7,852 nucleotides of DNA from Brumimicrobium sp964346075. Its GTDB lineage: Bacteria > Bacteroidota > Bacteroidia > Flavobacteriales_D > Crocinitomicaceae. The notes beneath the pieces were generated by a model. That model was not told where the DNA came from and did not search any database. It saw only the letters and a program-made list of their open reading frames with translations. Both the position numbers and the translations under genes were made by a program. Positions 1 to 6,492 of this stretch are shown here, piece after piece. The stretch is from contig CAYFTH010000127.1 of NCBI GenBank assembly GCA_964346075.1, positions 1 through 7,852 on the forward strand, in the 5' to 3' direction. Positions within the stretch are counted from its first letter, which is position 1; each line of letters begins with the position of its first letter.

Positions 1-2
1 AT

Positions 3-19
3 TAATTCACTTTTTTCTT
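3..19 (+). repeat. Left inverted repeat of the IS
   Basis: The sequence TAATTCAC followed by TTTTTTCTT matches the reverse complement of 1300-1319, except that the right copy has three extra bases (GAC on the complementary strand) between the two blocks. The 8 + 9 matching bases at both sides of the transposase gene support these as the ends, though the low complexity of the T-run weakens the second block. Confidence 0.55.
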
Positions 20-51
20 GTTTAAAACATTGGGAATCAGTATCTTAGAGG

Positions 52-1170
52 ATGAATTCCACTTCGCCTCAAAGGCCGACTCCCAAGGTTGACAACGAAT
101 GTACAACCTTATTAGATGTTCTCCAAAATGAATTTGGAGGAAAATTAAATTTAGCTCGAATAAAGTTTCTGACTCTTATAATCAGGGCTTTATGTAAAGT
201 TCAAACCGTCAACTTCGAAAGACTAGCTATTGGCTTCGATTCCTCTTCCAAGAGTTCAAGTTCTCTTAGACGTATTCAGCGTTTTGTTGCAAGGTTTGAT
301 CTTTGTGAAGAGTTAATTGCTAAATTTATTTTTAAGCTCATACCCGATAATGAAAATGTTGGATTGTCAATGGATAGAACAAATTGGAAGTTTGGTAAAT
401 CTGACATTAATATTTTAGCATTAGGTATTACCTATAAAGGAGTAGCATTTCCATTATTGTTTAAACTCCTTCCCAAATTCGGCAACTCCAATACGGCTGA
501 ACGCATTGAGCTGATGGATAAGTTTGATCGGCTTTTTGGCTTTTCAAAAATCAAGTTTTTAGTCGCTGACCGTGAGTTCATCGGGCAACACTGGCTTGAT
601 TATCTCAATTTGAATAATATTCCTTACCACATTCGAATACGAGATAACTTTCATGTAACTATTCCTAAAACTGGACGAAAAGTTCGAGCTAGCTGGTTGT
701 TTAGCGGTTTAAAACAGGGACAAGTAAAGCATTATCCCAAAATTGTAATCATTAACAATGTAATGTGTTACCTATCAGCAAGCGTTTTAAAATCTAAAAC
801 AGGAGAACCCGAATATCAATTCCTGATCTCTTTTAATAAACCTGAGAATGCACTAGCATGCTACAAAGATCGCTGGCAAATAGAAACTATGTTTAGGGCA
901 ATGAAAACCAGTGGGTTCAATATGGAAAAAACACATCTAACTGATTCTGACAGAATTTTGAAATTACTCCTTATCGTATCTATTGCTTTTACTTGGGCAT
1001 ATTTGGTCGGGGACTTTTTACATCAAAATATTAAAGCAATACCAATCAAAAAACACGGCAGAAGGGCAAAAAGCATATTTAAATATGGATTAGATTTTAT
1101 CGCAAACAATCTTCTTAACTCTGATTTTAAGATATTTATAAATATATTTGAATTTTTGTCATGTACTTAA
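52..1170 (+). CDS. IS4-family transposase (DDE, YREK)
   Basis: The 372-residue protein is a cut-and-paste transposase that would bind the element's ends and catalyse its excision and insertion. The catalytic triad is visible: Asp108 in MDRTNWKFG, Asp173 in VADREFIG, and Glu278 in the exact YREK pattern Y271-x2-R274-x3-E278-x6-K285. The region before residue 100 is helical and probably binds DNA. The beta-rich stretch between the second Asp and the Glu (about 175-260) fits the insertion domain usual in IS4 enzymes. The length is normal for the family and no stop or frameshift is seen, so it may be active. The ATG at 52 is the only sensible start, since the next Met is residue 107. A weak purine stretch (AGAGG) abuts the start codon. 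Its base composition looks more AT-rich than the yhaO-yhaN genes, as expected for a mobile gene. Confidence 0.92.
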   Translation: MNSTSPQRPTPKVDNECTTLLDVLQNEFGGKLNLARIKFLTLIIRALCKVQTVNFERLAIGFDSSSKSSSSLRRIQRFVARFDLCEELIAKFIFKLIPDNENVGLSMDRTNWKFGKSDINILALGITYKGVAFPLLFKLLPKFGNSNTAERIELMDKFDRLFGFSKIKFLVADREFIGQHWLDYLNLNNIPYHIRIRDNFHVTIPKTGRKVRASWLFSGLKQGQVKHYPKIVIINNVMCYLSASVLKSKTGEPEYQFLISFNKPENALACYKDRWQIETMFRAMKTSGFNMEKTHLTDSDRILKLLLIVSIAFTWAYLVGDFLHQNIKAIPIKKHGRRAKSIFKYGLDFIANNLLNSDFKIFINIFEFLSCT

Positions 1171-1252
1171 AAGCGGAATACTAATTCCAAATCTTCATAC
1201 ATACAACCAAAAACGCATCACGTAATTAATTGGACGATCTTCCATCTTGTGA

Positions 1253-1283
1253 ACTCCCTTAATACTAAAGGAGTATTTTTTCT
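1253..1283 (+). terminator. Rho-independent-type terminator behind the transposase
   Basis: ACTCCCTT (1253-1260) can pair with AAAGGAGT (1267-1274), giving an 8-bp stem with one mismatch around a six-base loop. A T-rich tract (1275-1283) follows. It lies inside the IS, 83 bases past the transposase stop. It would end transposase transcription before it runs antisense into the lipoprotein gene. Confidence 0.6.
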
Positions 1284-1299
1284 AATAACCGTTCCAGGG

Positions 1300-1319
1300 A
1301 AGAAAAAAGTCGTGAATTA
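1300..1319 (-). repeat. Right inverted repeat of the IS
   Basis: Read on the minus strand this is TAATTCAC, then GAC, then TTTTTTCTT. It matches the left end at 3-19 apart from the three-base insertion. It sets the likely right boundary of the element at about 1319. Confidence 0.55.
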
Positions 1320-1354
1320 TCGTGATGAGCTATGGTAAAGTAATGATAAAACTG

Positions 1355-2173
1355 TTACTTTTCAAGCGTTATAGTGCGCTCAACCTCATTAAAAGGACCA
1401 TCAATAAAGTTCTTTTCACTATCTATGAGGCGGAGAGAAATCGTCGTTTTACCCATTGGAAGCCCTTCAATAGCGTATGGAGCCCAATCATCGAGGATAA
1501 ATTCTTTATCATTAATCGTAGCGATGACGTGATGACCATCTTTTGAAAGGTCCGTGTTTACCAGAAAGAAATCGAGTAGCACTTTTTTTGTATCTTCTCC
1601 CGAATAGGTTCCTTTCGGTCGACTATAAAATAGATGAGGAGCTTCAAAATCAACATCACGTTGCTGGTCTTTAGAAGGATTTCCCACCCGGAACTTTTTC
1701 AATGTGTATGCCTCATTATTTTTAACAGCCATGTGGTAAGAGCGCGATAAAAAAGCTAACATTACATGGTCTCCCACGGGAAGTTCTTTGGTAAAGGCGT
1801 TATCGTATTTTGCACCATATGGACCGTTATTCAATATAAAATGTACATGTTGCCCCTTGGATGAATTGGCCAAATCGAGTGCCTCGGCATCAGTCGTTTG
1901 TTCTTTTAACGTGTAATTTTCAACATTGAACTGAAATTGATGTTCACCTTCAGGTAATTCTTGTTCGCGTGGCTGATCCAATGTTAGTTGTGCATCTGGA
2001 AATTTTTTAAAGGATTTAATTTTCGTCAATTTTATGCCTTGTTCTTGATCCAACGATTGTTTTTCTTGCGGACTGTTGGTTTTACTATCACTATTTCCTT
2101 CGCTTTCATTCTTGCAACTCAATAAAATGAGTGTCAGTGTAAAAAGTGTAAAAAACTTTTTTGTGCTAATCAT
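1355..2173 (-). CDS. Secreted lipoprotein with two similar beta-rich domains
   Basis: The 272-residue protein begins with a lipoprotein signal peptide: Lys5-Lys6, a hydrophobic run, and lipobox L17-L18-S19-C20. Cys20 should be lipidated and the mature protein exported to the cell envelope. Residues 21-58 are a polar, disordered-looking linker. The rest looks like two copies of one fold. KGQHVHFILNN (106-116) with LPVGDH (131-136) in the first half corresponds to DGHHVIATIND (212-222) with LPMGKT (238-243) in the second. Each block has a Gly-x-His-Val strand and a Leu-Pro-x-Gly turn about 25 residues later. From memory, close relatives are widespread in Flavobacteriia and are often labelled 'phosphopeptide-binding protein', a name with little experimental support. 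The role is unknown. Exposed His residues (109, 111, 137, 146, 214, 215) could suggest metal or ligand binding, but that is speculation. The start codon places the signal peptide correctly. It is transcribed away from the yhaO operon, and no terminator is seen in the 35 bases before the IS. Confidence 0.82.
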   Translation of the reverse strand: MISTKKFFTLFTLTLILLSCKNESEGNSDSKTNSPQEKQSLDQEQGIKLTKIKSFKKFPDAQLTLDQPREQELPEGEHQFQFNVENYTLKEQTTDAEALDLANSSKGQHVHFILNNGPYGAKYDNAFTKELPVGDHVMLAFLSRSYHMAVKNNEAYTLKKFRVGNPSKDQQRDVDFEAPHLFYSRPKGTYSGEDTKKVLLDFFLVNTDLSKDGHHVIATINDKEFILDDWAPYAIEGLPMGKTTISLRLIDSEKNFIDGPFNEVERTITLEK

Positions 2174-2323
2174 AAGTGCTTTTTTAATTTTGTGTTTTAT
2201 ATAGGAACAACGTGCTTTTATGAATGTTCAGTTGTTAGTTTAAATAAAATGGCAGTAAAGTAGGGTAACTCATCTGTCGCTGAAAAGTAATGAATCTTTC
2301 TTACCTTTGAATAAATCCGATTC
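2174..2323. other. Divergent intergenic spacer
   Basis: This 150-base AT-rich spacer separates the leftward lipoprotein gene from the rightward yhaO gene and must hold both promoters. A rightward candidate is listed separately (2280-2309). For the leftward gene only an A-rich stretch just upstream of its ATG is seen, which is a common substitute for a Shine-Dalgarno site in Bacteroidota. No convincing TAnnTTTG box was found on the minus strand, and no operator-like palindrome was seen. Confidence 0.6.
2280..2309 (+). promoter_or_regulatory. Candidate Bacteroidota-type promoter for yhaO
   Basis: TACCTTTG at 2302-2309 is an exact match to the Bacteroidota -7 consensus TAnnTTTG. CTG at 2280-2282 sits 19 bases upstream, where the -33 TTG box is expected (two of three bases match). 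Transcription would start near 2315, leaving a leader of only about 8-9 bases before the ATG at 2324. Confidence 0.5.
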
Positions 2324-3601
2324 ATGTCGCAATTTAAATTTATACATGCTGCAGATCTCCACATAGAGAGTCCTTACAAGGGTGTGAGCCGGTTGAATGA
2401 CGCGCTCGGAAAATCGCTCGTAGAACATGGTATTCAGGCCTATGAAAAACTGATTGAAAAAGCCCTGGATGAAGCGGTGGATTTTTTGCTCATCGCTGGT
2501 GATAGTTTTGACAGTGATTCGGGAAGTTTAAGTGCACAGTATCGTTTTGTCCGTGGTTTGGAGCGGTTGCAAAAAGCATCTATTTCTGTTTATATCATAT
2601 GTGGAAATCACGATCCACTAAACAGCTGGTCGAGTCATTTAGAATTACCGGACAATGTCTTTCGTTTCGATGCTGAAAAGGTACAGCATTGCTCTTTCAA
2701 GAAAAATGGAAAAGCAATCGCCGAAATTTACGGGGTGAGCTTTGGAGAAAAAGAAGAGTTTGACAATCGGGCACAGGAATTTAAGCGTAATGATAATGCA
2801 CCTTTCGCGATTGGTATGCTGCATGGAACGATTGCCGGAAATGAAGTGCACACGCCCTATTGTCCTTTTGATTTGGATACATTAAGAGCATCTAAAATGG
2901 ATTACTGGGCACTCGGACATATTCATAAGCGGGAGGTTTTGCATGAACAACATCCAATGGTCGTTTATCCGGGCAATATCCAGGGACGTCATTTCAACGA
3001 AACGGGTGTAAAAGGATGTTCAGTCGTCAAAGTGGATAGTGGAAAAATTACTGATCATTCGTTTATTCCGCTTTCCGATATCGTATACGAATATAAAGCA
3101 CTGGATGTGTCAGGTGCTGAAAGTTTTGCCGATTTTATGCTTAAACTGGAAGCGCTAAAATCAAACCTCGATACTGACAGGTCGTATTTATTGCGTTTGA
3201 AATTGACGGGAAAAACAAACTTACATAGCAGTTTTTCGAACCTTTCGGAAATGCAGTCATTATTGGATGAGTTGAACAATGAAAACAATTACCGACAGCG
3301 TTTCGTGTTTATTGATAAATGCATCAATGACACACTGCCGGAGATTGACCTGGAGGTCCGCAAGGCATCTTCTGATTTTATAGGCGATCTCATTCAGCGT
3401 TTTGAGAGCTATGAGGAAGATCAGTCTCGACTTCAACAATTAAAAGATGAATTGCTGGACGAACTGTCGAGCTCTAAAGTTGGTCGCGCATTGTCCAACG
3501 CCGATATTACAGAAGAGCTTGATGCAGAGGTGGAAGAACTTATTGCTTCAGCCAAATGGAAAGCCATTGATGGTCTGTTGAAAAATCAAAGAGAATCATG
3601 A
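2324..3601 (+). CDS. yhaO: YhaO/SbcD/Mre11-like metallophosphoesterase (DNA repair nuclease)
   Basis: The 425-residue protein carries all the calcineurin-like phosphoesterase motifs of the Mre11/SbcD group in order: D11-x-H13, GDSFD with D60, GNHD (94-97), H167 in LHG, and GHIH (198-201). These supply the two-metal (usually Mn2+) site and the catalytic His96 for phosphodiester cleavage. The catalytic domain fills about residues 1-250. A helical, charged C-terminal part (about 340-420) could contact the partner ATPase, as in Mre11-Rad50 complexes. Its length, and its pairing with a YhaN-type ATPase of about 960 residues, point to the YhaO branch rather than classical SbcD. The expected role is an ATP-regulated DNA nuclease acting on ends or hairpins. 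This is inferred from the family; YhaO itself is poorly studied. The gene follows a promoter-like site and its stop overlaps the next start in ATGA. No signal peptide is present, so it is cytoplasmic. Confidence 0.88.
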   Translation: MSQFKFIHAADLHIESPYKGVSRLNDALGKSLVEHGIQAYEKLIEKALDEAVDFLLIAGDSFDSDSGSLSAQYRFVRGLERLQKASISVYIICGNHDPLNSWSSHLELPDNVFRFDAEKVQHCSFKKNGKAIAEIYGVSFGEKEEFDNRAQEFKRNDNAPFAIGMLHGTIAGNEVHTPYCPFDLDTLRASKMDYWALGHIHKREVLHEQHPMVVYPGNIQGRHFNETGVKGCSVVKVDSGKITDHSFIPLSDIVYEYKALDVSGAESFADFMLKLEALKSNLDTDRSYLLRLKLTGKTNLHSSFSNLSEMQSLLDELNNENNYRQRFVFIDKCINDTLPEIDLEVRKASSDFIGDLIQRFESYEEDQSRLQQLKDELLDELSSSKVGRALSNADITEELDAEVEELIASAKWKAIDGLLKNQRES

Positions 3602-6492
3602 AAATAGATCGTTTACATATTGATGGTTTTGGCGTTTTTCACGACAAAAATATCGATGGTTTTACCAAAGGAATTAATATCCTTTATGGTCCGAATGAAA
3701 CGGGGAAATCCACGTTGCTCGACTTTATACGGTTTACACTTTTTGAATATCCGCGTTTTCATGACGAACGACGCCCACCACGTAATGGAGGGAATCACGG
3801 CGGCAAACTCTTCCTTAGCGACAGTACAGCGAACTCTTTTTCGATATATCGCAATGGTGACGGGAAACAAGTACGTTTCGAATATAATGGACAGGCTTCT
3901 GAAAATTTACAACACTATCGCCAGCTTATCGGAAATGCGTCTATTGATTTGTACAAAAATGTATATGCCATTACGCTTGATGAATTGATGCGCGTTGATC
4001 AATTGAATGAATCGGGCATGGAAGATCGAATTTTTAGCATGGGAATGGGGCTCGCCGGGGTAGACTTTGGTCAATTTGAAAATGAGCTCGTTCAACATGC
4101 TGATAGTTATTTTAAAGCAAGGGGCCGTACACAGATATTGGTAGAATGCGTTAACGAGATCCATAAAAAAGAAGAAGCGATTCGGGTACTGAGCAACAAG
4201 CTTGACGATTACAATCGGCTGTCTGAACAGAAAGAACAGTTGCAGGCTGAACTTGGAATGCTGAGTCAATCGCGCGAAAAGCTGAGCCGCGAAAAAAATA
4301 AATTCGCCGATTATTCAAGGGCTTATGAGGCTTTTGTCGACTATAAAACGGCGCGAGAGCAGCTGATCAAACTAGGAGATTTGAAACAGCAACCGCTGGA
4401 GATCAAAGAAGCCTATACGCAGCAAAAATCAAATATCAGTGAGGATCAACAGTTGTTGCGCAAACTCAACCGATCGGTAAAACAATTGGAAAACGAACGC
4501 GAGGCAATTCATTGGGACGCACAATTGGCCAACCACAGTCATCTTTTAGATTATTTGAAATCCAATAGCAAACTTTACGAAGAGGCTGCTTCGAATCGGT
4601 CAAAGGCGATGGATAAACGGTCGTCGGCTGAAAAAGAGGCAGCTACGATACTGCAGCAGCTCGGACATGGATTAACGGCAAAGGATGTGTTGGAGCTGAG
4701 AGGCACATTTGAATTACAATCTGCTGCCGGTATTATTGTAGAGGAAACTTCGCGATTACAACGTCAAATCGAAACAAGTTCTGATGCAGTTCGAAGACTG
4801 GAACAGCGGTTGCAGGAAACCCAAGCTGCACTGGATCAAATTGTACAAAAACAAAAGGACCTGTCCATTAAAAATCCTGAGGCGCGCAAAGAGGCCGACG
4901 AGCAACGCGTTGAATGGGATACTCAATTTCAACAAGCGTTACAATCACGCGGTAGCAGGTCGAAAACCAACCAACTGCCGTTTATTGTTGCGCTTATTTT
5001 TTTGGTCGTGGGTGGAATATTGTTTGCTATCCACTTCCTTGCAGCATCGATTGTAACTGGGGTGGCTGTCATTAGTTTGATAGTTGTGTTGTTATCCAAA
5101 AATCGAACAACGAATCAAGTGCAGGAAGATCCTGCTGCCATTAATAAAAAGCTCGAGTCGTTGAAAGCTGCCATTGAAAAATATGATCAACTAGCGGATG
5201 CACATGATCAGGCGAAAAAGCAATTGAACCAGTACAACCATGAACTAGAGGACGTCAATGAACAGTTAAAAGCACTCGAAGAGGATCAGGAAACACAAGA
5301 TGACCAATGGAAACACGAATTGAGTGAACGCGTATTACCATCAACACTGGCACCACAACGTATAAGTGATTTTTTAACGAATGTCGATGCCTATAAACGC
5401 CAGCACAATGTGATTCAGGAAGCTGATCAAACCATTCGTTCTAATGAACACCACATGCGTTCATTTGAAGAAAAGTTGCAAGAAATAGAGCCTGAAAAAA
5501 AACTATTTGATACCGCAGCAATATACGATTTGATTGCACGGCTGGAGGCGAACGAAAAAGCGGCACAACAGCGCGATCAGTTGCATCAGCAACTCACAAA
5601 AGAAAGTGAAGAACTGGAAATAGCAGATCAGCGGTTAGCGGCAGCAAAACGAGCGCAAGAGAAGTACATGCATCAGATTGGGGTGTCTGATGAAACAGCT
5701 TTTTATGCGCATTTTGAACAGCAGACCAGATATGTCGAAGCTGATCAAGCCCGGGCAAATGCAGCAGCTACGATCAAGACAATTTGTGGAGAAGATCAAC
5801 TCGAAAAAACGCTCGAAGCGCTGGCTGATTTTACCCCCTCTGAATTGGCAAGCAGAAAGGAGGCCACAGAGCGTGAATACGAAACGGTAAAGGACCAGTA
5901 CGATGAGATGAATAGGGAACTCGCTTCAATTTCCGCCGATATTCGTCACATTCTCGAGCCAGACGAAATGTATGCCTTGCAAAATGAAAAGGAGAGTTTA
6001 CAACAGCAATTAAAAGATGCAACCCGGGAATGGTTGTCAACTAAAATGGCACTGAAGGTATTGAATGAGAGTAAACAGTGTTATGAAGAGGAACGTCAGC
6101 CCGAAGTGATCACGCAAACGCGCGAATATTTTAAAGTGATCACGGAAAACACCTATGAAGATTTGAGAATTTCATTGAGCGAAAAACACGTGAGTATCAT
6201 TGACACTCAGGGAAACGCTAAAACGGTAGAAGCACTCAGTAGGGGAACGCGCGAGCAGCTTTTATTAGCTTTACGACTGGGGTTGATCGAAGAATATGAA
6301 AAAAATGCAGAACCGCTACCTGTGGTATTAGATGATATCATGGTGAATTTTGACCTGCACCGTGCAGAAAACCTCGCTGATGTTCTGACGGATTTTGCGC
6401 GTCACCGACAAGTAATTCTTTTCACCTGCCACGAACATACCCGAGACTTGTTCAAAGCAAAAGGAGCCAATATTGTAGAATGGAGGGATTAG
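3598..6492 (+). CDS. yhaN: YhaN-like SbcC/Rad50-type AAA ATPase with central membrane hairpin
   Basis: The 964-residue protein has a split ATPase head. The Walker A motif GPNETGKST is at 31-39. The signature motif LSRGTREQ (880-887), Walker B VVLDD (909-913), a NFD D-loop (917-919) and the TCHEH switch region (His945/His947) are at the C-terminus. The block around ITLDELMRVDQL and FSMGMGLAG (about 125-160) is typical of the YhaN family. Long heptad-rich coiled coils run from about 170 to 455 and 505 to 860. Between them, residues 460-501 form two adjacent hydrophobic helices with a short turn, predicted to cross the membrane. There is no CxxC zinc hook anywhere in the protein. The length almost equals that of Bacillus subtilis YhaN as I recall it. 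Its partner is the upstream YhaO (4-base overlap), and the expected job is ATP-driven control of DNA end or hairpin processing, perhaps at the membrane. The second Walker B acid is Asp rather than the Glu usual in Rad50/SMC proteins. Confidence 0.87.
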   Translation: MKIDRLHIDGFGVFHDKNIDGFTKGINILYGPNETGKSTLLDFIRFTLFEYPRFHDERRPPRNGGNHGGKLFLSDSTANSFSIYRNGDGKQVRFEYNGQASENLQHYRQLIGNASIDLYKNVYAITLDELMRVDQLNESGMEDRIFSMGMGLAGVDFGQFENELVQHADSYFKARGRTQILVECVNEIHKKEEAIRVLSNKLDDYNRLSEQKEQLQAELGMLSQSREKLSREKNKFADYSRAYEAFVDYKTAREQLIKLGDLKQQPLEIKEAYTQQKSNISEDQQLLRKLNRSVKQLENEREAIHWDAQLANHSHLLDYLKSNSKLYEEAASNRSKAMDKRSSAEKEAATILQQLGHGLTAKDVLELRGTFELQSAAGIIVEETSRLQRQIETSSDAVRRLEQRLQETQAALDQIVQKQKDLSIKNPEARKEADEQRVEWDTQFQQALQSRGSRSKTNQLPFIVALIFLVVGGILFAIHFLAASIVTGVAVISLIVVLLSKNRTTNQVQEDPAAINKKLESLKAAIEKYDQLADAHDQAKKQLNQYNHELEDVNEQLKALEEDQETQDDQWKHELSERVLPSTLAPQRISDFLTNVDAYKRQHNVIQEADQTIRSNEHHMRSFEEKLQEIEPEKKLFDTAAIYDLIARLEANEKAAQQRDQLHQQLTKESEELEIADQRLAAAKRAQEKYMHQIGVSDETAFYAHFEQQTRYVEADQARANAAATIKTICGEDQLEKTLEALADFTPSELASRKEATEREYETVKDQYDEMNRELASISADIRHILEPDEMYALQNEKESLQQQLKDATREWLSTKMALKVLNESKQCYEEERQPEVITQTREYFKVITENTYEDLRISLSEKHVSIIDTQGNAKTVEALSRGTREQLLLALRLGLIEEYEKNAEPLPVVLDDIMVNFDLHRAENLADVLTDFARHRQVILFTCHEHTRDLFKAKGANIVEWRD

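Larger units (their letters stand above)
3..1319 (+). mobile_element. IS4-family insertion sequence, apparently complete
   Basis: The element is about 1.3 kb with one intact transposase gene (52-1170), short related inverted ends (3-19 and 1300-1319), and a terminator-like hairpin between the gene and the right end. This size and layout are normal for IS4-family elements. The left boundary lies almost at the window edge, so the left flank and any target-site duplication cannot be compared. The right end lies about 35 bases beyond the stop codon of the convergent lipoprotein gene, so the insertion does not break that gene. The exact termini are an inference from the inverted repeats. Confidence 0.75.

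Noticed and set aside
18..46. Possible promoter for the transposase: TTGTTT, 17 bases, TATCTT
   Set aside because: It would start transcription at or just after the ATG at 52, and Bacteroidota rarely use this kind of box. The real promoter may lie outside the window.
1322..1546. 74-codon rightward open frame inside the lipoprotein gene
   Set aside because: It lies opposite a well-supported lipoprotein gene, has no recognisable domain, and its composition fits an antisense shadow.
4784..5056. 90-codon open frame in a second frame of yhaN (one of several such frames at 3620-3988, 5678-5890 and on the minus strand)
   Set aside because: All lie inside the continuous, motif-verified yhaN frame and show no domain features or independent start signals.
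2324..6492. Classical SbcD-SbcC pair
   Set aside because: The ATPase has no zinc hook, carries a central membrane hairpin and the YhaN-type DEL and GMGL blocks, and both lengths fit YhaO-YhaN better.
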